Shown in pieces: positions 1 through 9,476 of a stretch of 64,000 bases of DNA; position 1 is the first letter of the stretch, and every line of letters starts with the position of its first letter. The DNA comes from Bryobacterales bacterium (GTDB lineage: Bacteria; Acidobacteriota; Terriglobia; Bryobacterales; UBA6623), in the NCBI GenBank assembly GCA_022826925.1, contig JAJDTX010000164.1, positions 62,001-126,000 of the forward strand, in the 5' to 3' direction. The notes under the pieces were generated by a model that had not been told where the DNA came from, did no database searches, and worked only from the letters and a program-made list of their open reading frames with translations. Position numbers and translations under genes: made by a program.

Positions 1-4
1 TTGA

Positions 5-274
5 CTGACCGGCACTCTGTCAGGGGCCCTGGCAGTCCGTAAGATTCCGAACCATCCCGATCGCGTCCAGAGCGACATCGAGGGGGACATCGAAAACGTC
101 GACGGCGTCATGCGCATCACGCGGATCCGCGTGCACTACCGCCTGAAGATCCCGGCCGGCACCCGCGACCGCGCGCAGCGCGCGCTGGACACCCACCAGG
201 TAAAGTGCCCGGCCGCAATGAGCGTCAAGGGATCGATCGACATCGAGACCAGCGCGGACATCGAGGAGATCTGA
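5..274 (+). CDS. OsmC-family protein, C-terminal fragment at window edge
   Basis: The frame ends at TGA 272-274 and encodes about 89 residues. The part from roughly residue 40 on, including a CPAAMSVKG stretch, resembles the C-terminal half of OsmC/YhfA-type peroxide-detoxification proteins. That half normally carries the second redox cysteine, seen here in KCPAAMS. An in-frame TGA lies at 2-4 and no credible start codon is visible before ATG 110, so the N-terminal half with the first cysteine is missing. It is either cut by a frameshift at the edge or truncated. Family assignment rests on short motifs only. Confidence 0.45.
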   Translation: MTGTLSGALAVRKIPNHPDRVQSDIEGDIENVDGVMRITRIRVHYRLKIPAGTRDRAQRALDTHQVKCPAAMSVKGSIDIETSADIEEI

Positions 275-290
275 GCCGGCCCGCTCAAGG

Positions 291-1181
291 TCAGTGCTCT
301 TTGTCGATGTCGCGGTGCTGCACGCGCACGTTGCGGCCCGCGGCCGCGAAGCGCTTGGCCGCGGCCTCGGCGAGGTAGACCGACCGGTGCCGGCCCCCCG
401 TACAGCCGAAGTAGATCGAAAGGTAGCTCTTGCCCTCGGCCGCATAGCGCGGCACCACGAAGTCCAGCAGGCCCATCGCGCGCTCTAGGAACTCGGCGGT
501 TTCCGAGTACGACTCGAGAAACCTAACCACGCCGGCGTCCTTGCCGGTGAGATGCCGACAAGCCGGCTCGTAGTTCGGATTCGGAAGGAAGCGCACGTCC
601 AAGACCAGATCGCCGTCCAGCGGCGGTCCGTACTTGAAGCCGAAGCTGCCTACCGTCACGCGCAGGTCGGAATCGTCGGGCTGGCCCTGGAAGATCTCCA
701 ACACCTTGCGCCTCAGGTCATGGACGTTGAAACGGCTGGTGTCAAGTTCGAGATCGGCCAGGGCGCGGATCGGCCGGAGCAAGGCCCGCTCGGCGGCAAC
801 GCTCTCCGCAACGCTGGCACCGCCCGCCGGATGCGGCCGGCGCGTCTCGCTGAAGCGGCGTTGCAACACCGCGTCGGCGGTTTCCAAGAACACCAGGCTG
901 GCCGGCAGCGACTCCTGGATCTCCGCGAAAGTGGCGGGGAACCGGCTCAGTCCGGTGCCCTCGCGAATGTCCACCACGAGCGCCGCCCGGCCGGCGTCCT
1001 GCGTGAGGGGGCCGGCCGCCGCAAACGGCTTCATCAAATCGACCGGCAAGTTATCGACGGTGTAATAGCCGGCGTCCTCGAGCGCTCGCAGCACGGTCCC
1101 CTTGCCAGAGCCGCTCAGGCCGGTCACTACGACCAAGCGAGCCCGGGCAACGCGCGCGAGGCCCTCGGGCCCGCCCGCCAT
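291..1181 (-). CDS. rapZ: RapZ-family nucleotide-binding protein (RNase adapter/YvcJ family)
   Basis: A 296-residue P-loop protein. The Walker A segment GLSGSGKG lies at about residues 21-28, followed by the family signature DAGYYTVDNLP. The C-terminal domain has the conserved GCTGGRHRSV motif, which in RapZ is part of the RNA and metabolite-binding domain. Length matches the usual 285-300. In enterobacteria RapZ presents the sRNA GlmZ to RNase E to control glucosamine-6-phosphate synthase. Outside that group the role is less clear, though it is often tied to cell-envelope precursor supply. It starts 2 nt after the hpf stop, so the two are probably co-transcribed. The usual neighbours rpoN and hprK are not in the window. 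Confidence 0.93.
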   Translation of the reverse strand: MAGGPEGLARVARARLVVVTGLSGSGKGTVLRALEDAGYYTVDNLPVDLMKPFAAAGPLTQDAGRAALVVDIREGTGLSRFPATFAEIQESLPASLVFLETADAVLQRRFSETRRPHPAGGASVAESVAAERALLRPIRALADLELDTSRFNVHDLRRKVLEIFQGQPDDSDLRVTVGSFGFKYGPPLDGDLVLDVRFLPNPNYEPACRHLTGKDAGVVRFLESYSETAEFLERAMGLLDFVVPRYAAEGKSYLSIYFGCTGGRHRSVYLAEAAAKRFAAAGRNVRVQHRDIDKEH

Positions 1182-1183
1182 GG

Positions 1184-1753
1184 CTAGCTGCCCTCGACCA
1201 GCTCCGCCGCGCCGTCGCGACGGCGCAGCAGGACATTGATCTTGCCGCTGCCGGCGTCCCGGTACGAGACATAGTCCCGGTCTCCGCCCTCGAGCAGGAG
1301 AAACGCCTCGTCCTCGGTCATGGGCTTCGGCTCGACCGCTCCGGAGCGCACGATTCGCGAGGGCGCGGGCGGCGCCTCGCTAACCGGTTCGCTCGCCACC
1401 GCCCGCCGAATGGAATCCGCCACGACGACCGACGGAACGTCGCGCTGCTTGCCCGGCCGGTGCGTGTCGATGATCTTGTGCTTGTTGCGCACGGCCTGCC
1501 TCTCGAGCTTGTCCAGCGCAGCGTACACGGCGATGAATGCGGTGCTGCCCGTGCCGGCCACGACCAGCGTGTGGCGCAGCGCGCGCAGCATGACTTCCGC
1601 CTCGCAGAGATGGCGCTGCTGCGACAGCCTCACGTGGGTCTCGAGATCGTTGCGCCGGGTCAGGATCCGCTGGATCTTGGCCAACTTGCGCTCGACTTTT
1701 GCGACCTCGCGCTGTGTCAAGTCCGCCTTGCGGCCTGTGTACTCAATTCGCAT
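1184..1753 (-). CDS. hpf: Ribosome hibernation promoting factor, long form
   Basis: 189 residues from the ATG at 1751-1753, which is preceded by a purine-rich GGAAAGGGG. The frame stays open further upstream to 1843, but the family start MRIEYTGRK begins here. The N-terminal part (about 1-100) is the RaiA/YfiA ribosome-binding domain. The C-terminal part (about 130-185, with MTEDEAFLLLEGGDRDYV) is the HPF dimerisation domain of long HPFs, which join 70S ribosomes into 100S dimers in stationary phase. It is the first gene of an hpf-rapZ unit. Confidence 0.93.
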   Translation of the reverse strand: MRIEYTGRKADLTQREVAKVERKLAKIQRILTRRNDLETHVRLSQQRHLCEAEVMLRALRHTLVVAGTGSTAFIAVYAALDKLERQAVRNKHKIIDTHRPGKQRDVPSVVVADSIRRAVASEPVSEAPPAPSRIVRSGAVEPKPMTEDEAFLLLEGGDRDYVSYRDAGSGKINVLLRRRDGAAELVEGS

Positions 1754-1880
1754 CTCGCACCCCTTTCCACCCGGCCGGCGTGCGCGGCGAATCCTGGCCG
1801 GAACCGCCGCCATCCTGGCCAATCGGGCGGATCCTAGTTTCAAGTTGGGTTGAATATGACGGATAATGCATCGAACTTAG

Positions 1881-1886
1881 AGTATA
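1881..1886 (-). promoter_or_regulatory. Candidate -10 (TATACT) for hpf-rapZ
   Basis: On the minus strand TATACT lies in an AT-rich pocket (about 1850-1925) between hpf and the divergent acyltransferase gene. It is about 125 nt before the hpf ATG. No good -35 is visible at 16-18 nt. Confidence 0.35.
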
Positions 1887-1986
1887 GCAGCGTACTAACT
1901 TTCCTATTCCTAACGAGTTACGAATTCGCACGGCACTCTTGGGACGTCGGCGGGCGCGGGCCGGTGGTAGGATGCTGATTCTCTCG

Positions 1987-2697
1987 ATGTGGCGTTCATA
2001 TCTTCTGACGTATCCGTTCTTGGCGGTCTATGTCTTGCTGGTGGTGCCCGCATTCGTGCCGATCACTTGGGTCACGGGATCGATCCGGCCGATCTATCGG
2101 ATGGCCCAGCTGGGCTGTCGCATCGCATTCCGGCTCAGCGGCGTGCGGCTGCGCGTGCTGGACCGCCAAAGGGCGTTTGAGCATCCGTGCTGCGTGTTCG
2201 TGGCGAACCACGTCAGCAACCTTGAAGCTCCGGCGTTATTCGCGACCCTGCCCCGCATCGCGGTCATCATGAAGGAGTCGCTCGGCCGCATTCCGCTGCT
2301 CGGATATGCCATGCGCCTGGGCGGCTTTATCTGCGTTGACCGCAGCGCGAAGGACTCGCGCAAGAAAGCCCTGGACGAGGCGCTGCGGACCCTCCGGGGC
2401 GGGATCTCGATGCTGATCTTCCCGGAGGGCACGCGCAATCCCGCCGGTCCGCTGCTGGCCTTCCGGCCTGGCCCGTTCCAACTGGCGATCGGAGCAGGAG
2501 TGCCGGTGGTGCCGATCACGATCCACGGGGCCCAGGCGCTGATGCCTCGGGGAACGACGTACATGCGGCCGGGGGTCGTCACGCTGCGATTTCACCCGCC
2601 GGTCCAGACGACTGGATTGACCGAGAAGGATCGCTTGGACCTGATGGCCCGAGTGCGCGCTTGCATGCAAGCCGCGATCGATGCCGATCGGGACTAG
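1987..2697 (+). CDS. plsC: 1-acyl-sn-glycerol-3-phosphate acyltransferase (PlsC family)
   Basis: About 236 residues with an N-terminal membrane segment (residues 5-28). It has the acyltransferase block NHVSNLE (His75, with Glu80 where HX4D normally has Asp) and the glycerophosphate-binding block FPEGTR (145-150). It would acylate lysophosphatidate to phosphatidate at the inner membrane in phospholipid synthesis. The start is uncertain. The frame is open from TTG 1939 and ATG 1972 is possible. ATG 1987 is preferred because a TANNNT hexamer (TAGGAT, 1968-1973) sits 13 nt before it and would overlap the 1972 start. It is transcribed away from hpf. Confidence 0.87.
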   Translation: MWRSYLLTYPFLAVYVLLVVPAFVPITWVTGSIRPIYRMAQLGCRIAFRLSGVRLRVLDRQRAFEHPCCVFVANHVSNLEAPALFATLPRIAVIMKESLGRIPLLGYAMRLGGFICVDRSAKDSRKKALDEALRTLRGGISMLIFPEGTRNPAGPLLAFRPGPFQLAIGAGVPVVPITIHGAQALMPRGTTYMRPGVVTLRFHPPVQTTGLTEKDRLDLMARVRACMQAAIDADRD

Positions 2698-2726
2698 CGC
2701 CGGCAGGGTGGGCGACCAGCGCGCCT

Positions 2727-4193
2727 TCAAGCAAGCATCCTGCGAATCACGTTGCCGCGAACATCGGTCAGCCGAAAATCGCGCCCTTGGTGGCGGAACG
2801 TGAGCTTGGTGTGGTCCAGGCCCAAGCAGTGCAGGATCGTGGCCTGCAGGTCGTTGACGGCGACCGGGTCCTCGGCTACCTCCAGGCCCAGCTCGTCGGT
2901 TTGCCCAACGGCACAGCCCGGGCTGATCCCGCCGCCTGCCAGCCACATGCTGAAGGCAAGCCTGTGGTGGTCTCGCCCGCGGCTTGCTTCACGGCTCGGA
3001 GTGCGGTCCTCGACCATCGGAGTCCGCCCGAACTCCCCGCCCCACACGACCAGTGTGGAATCGAGCAAGCCTCGTTCCTTCAGGTCGGCGACGAGCGCGG
3101 CGGACGGCTTGTCCGTGGCAAGGCACTCTTTCTCGATGCCTTTCTTGAGTTCGGCGTGATGGTCCCAGCTGGCGTGAACGATTTGCACGAAGCGCACGCC
3201 GCGCTCGACCATGCGCCTGGCCAGCAAGCAGTTGCGTCCGTACTGGGCGGTCTCCTTCTCGTTGACTCCGTAGGCGTCCAACGTCGCCTCCGACTCGCCT
3301 GAGAAATCGAGCAGTTCCGGGGTAGCCATTTGCATGCGGAAAGCCAGCTCGTAGGACGCGATACGCGCTTCGACCTCGGGATCGCCGCTCGCGGCTCCGT
3401 GCACTGCATTGAGGTCGCGCAATGCGTCGAGGCGGGCGCGCTGGGAGGCGCGGCTGTATCCCGGCGGATTGGACAAGTGCAGCACCGCGTCGCCAGTGCT
3501 GCGAAACGGGACGCCCTGATAGCTGGACGGCAGGAACCCGCTCGACCAAATGCCGCTTCCCGCGTCGGCGCCGCTGCCGGAGTTGAGCACGACGAACCCC
3601 GGCAGGTCGCGGGACTCGCTGCCCAGGCCGTAGGTGACCCAAGCGCCCATCGAGGGATGGCCGACAAACGGGGTGCCGCAGGCCATCATGAGCTGGCCGG
3701 TGTGGTGATTGATCTGGTCGGTCGTCATTGACCGGACCACGCACAGGTCGTCGACGCATCGGGCCGTGTGCGGCAAGAGTTCCGAGACGGCCAGCCCGCT
3801 CTCGCCGTGCCGGTCGAAGCGGCGCGGGCTGGCCCAGATCTTGGCGTCGGGCTTGATGAAGGCCAGTTCGAGGTCTCCAGCGAGCGAATCGGGCAGCGGC
3901 TGTCCGTCCCATCGACGCATCGACGGCTTGGGATCCAGGAGGTCCAGCTGGCTCGGCCCGCCAGCCTGGAAAAGGAAGATCACGTTTTTCGCGGTGGGCT
4001 CGAAGTGCGGCTCCCGCTGGCGGAGCGGATCGGCGGCCTCGGCGGGATGGCCGTCTTCGGCCAGAAGAAGCGAGAGCGCTATCGATCCGAGCCCGCAGGC
4101 CGAGTCCCGCAAGAATCGGCGGCGGTGAGAGAGCTGCACGTCAACTACAGGGCTAGTCCGACGCCGCGGCTGCGCTCCGTCACCCATGGCCAT
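2727..4193 (-). CDS. DUF1501 family protein, Tat-exported
   Basis: 488 residues. A twin-arginine signal (HRRRFLRDSACGLGS, about 23-37) is followed by a DUF1501 domain, a sulfatase/alkaline-phosphatase-like fold of unknown reaction. Family marks include VIFLFQAGGPSQLDLLDPKP, GGEFGRTP and the C-terminal FRLTDVRGNVI. DUF1501 genes usually follow a PSD1 (DUF1549/DUF1553) cytochrome-like gene; here none is adjacent, unlike the paralogue at 32621-34072. A TATGCT hexamer 8 nt upstream suggests a leaderless transcript. It is divergent from the HEPN/MNT module. Confidence 0.88.
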   Translation of the reverse strand: MAMGDGAQPRRRTSPVVDVQLSHRRRFLRDSACGLGSIALSLLLAEDGHPAEAADPLRQREPHFEPTAKNVIFLFQAGGPSQLDLLDPKPSMRRWDGQPLPDSLAGDLELAFIKPDAKIWASPRRFDRHGESGLAVSELLPHTARCVDDLCVVRSMTTDQINHHTGQLMMACGTPFVGHPSMGAWVTYGLGSESRDLPGFVVLNSGSGADAGSGIWSSGFLPSSYQGVPFRSTGDAVLHLSNPPGYSRASQRARLDALRDLNAVHGAASGDPEVEARIASYELAFRMQMATPELLDFSGESEATLDAYGVNEKETAQYGRNCLLARRMVERGVRFVQIVHASWDHHAELKKGIEKECLATDKPSAALVADLKERGLLDSTLVVWGGEFGRTPMVEDRTPSREASRGRDHHRLAFSMWLAGGGISPGCAVGQTDELGLEVAEDPVAVNDLQATILHCLGLDHTKLTFRHQGRDFRLTDVRGNVIRRMLA

Positions 4194-4201
4194 CGGAAGT
4201 C

Positions 4202-4237
4202 AGCATAGCAACGTGCATTGCGCGCGCTGGCTAGGAT
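4202..4237. promoter_or_regulatory. Divergent -10 hexamers for DUF1501 (-) and MNT (+) genes
   Basis: The 50-nt gap between the two divergent genes holds TATGCT on the minus strand (4202-4207), 8 nt from the DUF1501 ATG. It also holds TAGGAT on the plus strand (4232-4237), 6 nt from the MNT ATG. The spacing predicts 5' leaders of about 0-2 nt for both. Confidence 0.45.
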
Positions 4238-4243
4238 GAGGTC

Positions 4244-4660
4244 ATGGGGCGCCAGTCTCGGGCCACGCCAGACGAGCGCGAGCGCATCAAGCGCACGCTG
4301 GTCGCCGCGCTCGAGAGCGAGCCGGATCTGGAGTTTGCGTGGCTCCACGGCTCGTTCCTGATAGCCGACATGTTCCGCGACATCGATATCGGCGTCCACC
4401 TAAGTGCGCCGGCCAAAGCCCGCTCGCAGCGCGGGCTGGAGCTGGCAGCGCGACTGGATCAGGAAATCGGAGTTCTGATCGATGCGTGCGTGCTCAACGA
4501 CGCTCCCGCGACGTTCCTGTTTCACGTCTTCCGGTAAGGACGCCTGCTGCTCAGCCGAAACGGCGAGCGCTTGGCCGACCTTATGGAACGGACAGTGCGG
4601 GAGTATCTGGACGCCGCACCGTTGCTGCGGCAGGCCACCACCGAGGCTTGCGGGGCGTGA
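4244..4660 (+). pseudogene. MntA-type nucleotidyltransferase antitoxin with in-frame stop
   Basis: A minimal nucleotidyltransferase (MNT) gene. The nucleotidyltransferase signature GSFLIADMFRDID (residues 36-48, GSX8DXD) is intact. The frame is cut by TAA at 4535-4537, after residue 97. It then continues in the same frame as GRLLLSRNGERLADLMERTV to TGA 4658-4660. That continuation looks like the genuine C-terminal helix of the family, so the full protein would be 138 residues. The original TGA overlaps the GTG of the HEPN gene (GTGA, 4657-4660), the usual antitoxin-toxin coupling. In the family, MntA AMPylates HepT to silence it. Either the antitoxin is truncated, the codon is read through, or there is a base error. 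Confidence 0.75.
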
Positions 4661-5079
4661 CTCTCAACCCAGACGTGGTCCGCACTCGGAGCGCGGAAAT
4701 CGAGGCGTCCGTGGAGCGGCTAAAGTCGCGGGCCGAACTCCCGCTCGCCGAATTCCTAGCGGATCGGGACGCGCAAGACATCGCGCGCTATCGCCTGCTC
4801 GTGGCGATTGAGGCTTCGCTTGCGCTCTGTCTTCACGTGTCTTCGCGGCGGCTGCGCACCGCGCCGGCGGACTACCCCGGCTGTTTCGCGCTACTCCAAG
4901 ACGCTGGCATCCTCGCACCCGACCTCGGCGAGCGGCTACAGCGGGTGGCAAGGTTCCGAAACCCGCTGGTCCACGTCTATCGGAAGGTTGACAACCGGCA
5001 AGTAGATGCCGCGCTGCGGAAGAATCTGGGCGATCTGCGAGCGTTCTCGGCGGCGATCATGTCGTTGTTAGAGGGCTGA
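4657..5079 (+). CDS. HepT-like HEPN toxin (RNase), partner of MNT gene
   Basis: 140 residues from a GTG overlapping the MNT stop by 4 nt. The helical HEPN domain carries the HepT RNase motif RX4HXY as RNPLVHVY (Arg101, His106, Tyr108). This is the catalytic pair plus the tyrosine that MntA-type antitoxins AMPylate. Length is typical of HepT/DUF86 (about 115-150). In type VII HEPN/MNT modules the toxin cleaves RNA, in one described case tRNA. The toxin frame is complete although the antitoxin upstream has a nonsense codon. Confidence 0.82.
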   Translation: MTLNPDVVRTRSAEIEASVERLKSRAELPLAEFLADRDAQDIARYRLLVAIEASLALCLHVSSRRLRTAPADYPGCFALLQDAGILAPDLGERLQRVARFRNPLVHVYRKVDNRQVDAALRKNLGDLRAFSAAIMSLLEG

Positions 5080-5127
5080 AGCACCCCCGGTTAGCTCCAG
5101 CGCTGCGGCCGAAATCGCACGCGATCG

Positions 5128-5157
5128 TTAGAACATTCGCGGCAGGATTGGTACAAT
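5128..5157 (+). promoter_or_regulatory. Candidate promoter of DUF2203 gene
   Basis: TTAGAA (5128-5133) and TACAAT (5152-5157) are separated by 18 nt, about 77 nt before the ATG at 5235. The -10 is strong and the -35 is weak. Confidence 0.4.
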
Positions 5158-5234
5158 TAACACTGTCGCCGACGCTTCGCACGTCGCCGTGCGAGTATCT
5201 GGGGCGCTTTTCCCTGCTGCGAGGACGATCCGAC

Positions 5235-5675
5235 ATGTCGCGCTACTTCACCCTGCAAGAAGCGGAGAGCCTGATTCCCACAGTCGAGGAGGGCCTGAAA
5301 GCCGCAATCAGTGCGAAAGAGCGCATCGGAGAAATTGACCAAGCCATGCAGAACCTGTCAGCGCACATCTGCATGGTTGGCGGCGCCGAGATCAATCCGG
5401 ACAAGATCGCGCGCCAGAAGCTCGAACGCATCTCGCTGATGCAGCTGATCGACGACCGAGTCTCCGACATCCAGAGCAGCGGGTGCTTGGTCAAGGATCT
5501 TGACCTTGGCCTGCTGGACTTCCCCGCCCTGCTGAACGGCGTCGAGGTGTACCTGTGCTGGAAGCTGGGCGAAAGCAAGATCGAGTGGTGGCATTCCACC
5601 CAAGAGGGCTATTCGGGCCGGCGCAGGATCATGGACGAGTTCGGCGACGACAGTCCCACGCCGCTGCCGAACTAG
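5235..5675 (+). CDS. DUF2203 family protein
   Basis: 146 residues starting MSRYFTLQEAESLIP. The frame opens upstream at 5148, but ATG 5235 has GAGG about 9 nt before it and matches the usual start of the family. DUF2203 features include an N-terminal helical region and the conserved block GCLVKDLDLGLLDFPA, followed by LCWKLGE and the WWH segment. Function is unknown; the family is small, soluble and widespread in Acidobacteria, Bacillota and others. It stands alone between the HEPN gene and a convergent sulfatase. Confidence 0.85.
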   Translation: MSRYFTLQEAESLIPTVEEGLKAAISAKERIGEIDQAMQNLSAHICMVGGAEINPDKIARQKLERISLMQLIDDRVSDIQSSGCLVKDLDLGLLDFPALLNGVEVYLCWKLGESKIEWWHSTQEGYSGRRRIMDEFGDDSPTPLPN

Positions 5676-5709
5676 CCTCGCCCAGCCGCCCCTGGCGGTA
5701 ATCCGCGCA

Positions 5710-7092
5710 CTAGCGATAGGGCAGGTCGGCGCGGTCGGTCCAGCTGTCCTCTGTGCGAGCGAACCAATCCATCGTGAGTTCATCCAGCTCCGCCTGCACG
5801 GCGGCGTGCTCGGGCTTGTCCGCCAGATTCTGCAGCTGGAACGGATCGGCTACGTCGTCGTACAGCACCCAGGCTCGGTCTTGATTCCGGGCATAGGTGT
5901 AGCGCTCGGTGCGCACGCCGCGCCAAGCCGGGAACTCATCGCGCTCGGTCGGCGTGTAGCTCTGGGCGTAGACGGATTCGGGAGCGGCAGAGTCCGGGCT
6001 CCCGCCGTGCTCCTCGGCCAGCAGGTGACGCGACAGGTCCGTGCCCGAAGCGGTCTCGGCCATGGGCAGTCCGGCCAGGCCTAGCAGCGTCGGCACGACA
6101 TCGACGTGAGACGCGGGCAGCGTCAACTGCTGGCCCGCAGGAACCGCTGCCGGATAGTGCACGATGCCGGGCACCTGAAGCGATTCGGCCCACGGCTTGC
6201 GCTTGAGCACGGTGCCTTGGGAGCCGAGCATGTCGCCGTGGTCCGACGTGATCAAGATGACGGTGTTCTCGAACTGGCCCGCGGCCTTCAGCGCGTCGAC
6301 GATTCGCCCGACCTCGTCATCGAGAAACGTGATTGCCGCATAGTAGCCGGCGATGTCCTGCCGCGAGCCCATCGCGCGGCCGGCCCGCAGCTCGACGGGG
6401 CCGTTCCAGTTCTCCCGCATCTTGAGCAAGTTCGGGTCGTACATGTTCATGTACGCCGGCGGTGCCACGTAGGGGTTGTGCGGCGGCCCCCACTGGACGT
6501 AGGCCAAGAAAGGCGTTTCGGTATCGCTGCCGATGAAATCGATGATCTCGTCCGTGAACGCCGTGGCCGAGTAGCCCTCGATCTGGATCGGCTCCGGGGA
6601 GTCCCGGAAATACTGCATGTTCCAGTAGTTGTGAGTGCAGATGTTGGCGGCCCAGAAGTCGAACCCTTGGCGCCGCTCGGGCCGGACATAGCCCGGCAGA
6701 CGCTTGCCGCCCTCCAAGTGCCACTTGCCGGCGAAGGCGGTGCGGTAGCCGTTGTCCCGCGCGATCTCGGCAATCGTGACTTCGCTGTCAGGCAGCGGCG
6801 CGTCGTTGACATCCACGCCGTGCTCGTGGGCGAACCGCCCGGTCAGCAACGTGCCCCGCGCAGGGCAGCAGACCGGGCAGTTGGCGGTGACGTTCCGCAG
6901 CAGAGCGCCTTTCGCCGCGAGGGCGTCCATGTTGGGCGTCCGCACGTCCGGATTGCCCATCGCGCCGAGGTCCATCGCCCGCCACTGGTCGGGCATCAGC
7001 ACCAAGACGTTAGGCCTGGGCAGGCGCGGGCCGACACAGGCCGAACCTGCGGCGGCCGCGGCGGAGGCGAGGAACGCCCGGCGGTTCATCAT
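5710..7092 (-). CDS. Sulfatase (formylglycine-dependent), exported
   Basis: 460 residues. The N-terminus MMNRRAFLASAAAAAGSACVG reads as a Tat signal with a possible lipobox (GSAC). The domain opens with PNVLVLMPDQWRA, holding the first metal aspartate. The active-site motif CCPARGTLLTG fits C-X-P-X-R, with the first Cys of CCPAR as the expected formylglycine. A later ITSDHGDMLGSQG motif supplies further metal ligands. It should hydrolyse a sulfate ester outside the cytoplasm; the substrate cannot be read from sequence. No sulfatase-maturing enzyme is in the window. Confidence 0.92.
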   Translation of the reverse strand: MMNRRAFLASAAAAAGSACVGPRLPRPNVLVLMPDQWRAMDLGAMGNPDVRTPNMDALAAKGALLRNVTANCPVCCPARGTLLTGRFAHEHGVDVNDAPLPDSEVTIAEIARDNGYRTAFAGKWHLEGGKRLPGYVRPERRQGFDFWAANICTHNYWNMQYFRDSPEPIQIEGYSATAFTDEIIDFIGSDTETPFLAYVQWGPPHNPYVAPPAYMNMYDPNLLKMRENWNGPVELRAGRAMGSRQDIAGYYAAITFLDDEVGRIVDALKAAGQFENTVILITSDHGDMLGSQGTVLKRKPWAESLQVPGIVHYPAAVPAGQQLTLPASHVDVVPTLLGLAGLPMAETASGTDLSRHLLAEEHGGSPDSAAPESVYAQSYTPTERDEFPAWRGVRTERYTYARNQDRAWVLYDDVADPFQLQNLADKPEHAAVQAELDELTMDWFARTEDSWTDRADLPYR

Positions 7093-7201
7093 CAGGGCCA
7101 GAATGCCAGCCTCGCGGGAGCAGTGTCAACCACGCGATCCTTGCATGGCCGAGGCGGATGGCCGGGCCGGGTGTCGCCAAGATGGCCGCAACGACTCCGC
7201 A

Positions 7202-8599
<1,398 letters not shown>

Positions 8600-8621
8600 T
8601 GAGAGCCCGCAGTATGCGCCT

Positions 8622-8627
8622 ATTGTA
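8622..8627 (-). promoter_or_regulatory. -10 hexamer TACAAT for cysS
   Basis: TACAAT on the minus strand, 22 nt before the GTG start and just after the stop of the preceding lactonase-like gene. No clear -35 is visible. Confidence 0.4.
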
Positions 8628-8636
8628 GCGAGCCGC

Positions 8637-9464
8637 CTACAGCCGGTAGGCTTCGACAGCCGTTCCGCCGAGCACCCGGTCGCGCTCGTCCGCGCTGAGG
8701 CGCGCGGCAAAGCCGGCGACCAGTTCGAACCAGCGAGCGTAGCCTACTGCCGTCAGGCACACCGGCCAATCCGAGCCGTACATGAGCCGCCGCGGGCCGA
8801 ACGCGGCCAAGACGGCATCCATGTACGGGGCAAGCTCGGCTTCGCTCCAGCGCTCCCAGTCCGCCTCGGTCACCATTCCGGAGATCTTGCAGTAGAGGTT
8901 GGGCCGCCGGGCGAGGTCTCGGATCGCGGCGCGCCAAGCGCCGAACGAGCCGTCCCGGATCCTGGGCTTGCCGATATGGTCGAGGACGAATACCTGATTG
9001 GGGTGCCGGTCGACGAATTCCAGCGTTTGGGGCAGGTGGCGCTCGAAGATGAGGATGTCGTACACCAAGCCCGCCGCAGTGACGGCGCGCACGCCGTCGT
9101 TGAAGTCCTCGCGCAGCATGTAGTCGTCGTCCGGCTCGTCCTGCAGGACATGCCGGCATGCCCGCAAGCATGGATCCTGCGCAAGTTCTTCCAAGGTGCC
9201 GCGCACGGCGGGGTCGACCAGCGGGACCCAGCCGACCACCCCGCGGATGAAGTCGTTCTCGCGGGCGTGCGCTAGCAGTGCGCGAGTCTCGGACAGCGTC
9301 TGCCTGGCCTGTACCGAGACCACGCCGTCAACGCCGGCAGCGTCGATCTCCCGGCGCAGGTCGGCAGGCAGAAAATCGCGCCGCAGGGCCCGCATCGAAT
9401 CGGAGATCCACCCGTATTCGGCCGGATCGTAGCGCCAGAAGTGATGGTGCGAGTCGACGATCAC
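8637..9464 (-). CDS. Amidohydrolase (Amidohydro_2, sugar lactonase-like, COG3618)
   Basis: 275 residues, TIM-barrel metal-dependent hydrolase. The start MIVDSHHHFWRYDPAEYGW is the usual N-terminus of COG3618 proteins, which include L-fucono- and L-rhamnono-lactonases. LDHIGKPRI and MYGSDWPVC supply the later barrel histidine and the catalytic aspartate. No signal peptide, so cytoplasmic. It follows the aldo/keto reductase gene by 12 nt. The pair looks like sugar dehydrogenase plus lactonase, the first two steps of oxidative L-fucose, L-rhamnose or L-galactose breakdown. The exact sugar is inference. Confidence 0.85.
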   Translation of the reverse strand: MIVDSHHHFWRYDPAEYGWISDSMRALRRDFLPADLRREIDAAGVDGVVSVQARQTLSETRALLAHARENDFIRGVVGWVPLVDPAVRGTLEELAQDPCLRACRHVLQDEPDDDYMLREDFNDGVRAVTAAGLVYDILIFERHLPQTLEFVDRHPNQVFVLDHIGKPRIRDGSFGAWRAAIRDLARRPNLYCKISGMVTEADWERWSEAELAPYMDAVLAAFGPRRLMYGSDWPVCLTAVGYARWFELVAGFAARLSADERDRVLGGTAVEAYRL

Positions 9465-9476
9465 GCGAATCGCGCC

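Noticed and set aside
5686-5698. CCGCC-CCT-GGCGG hairpin between convergent genes, considered as terminator
   Set aside because: The stem is only 5 bp and no T-run follows on either strand.
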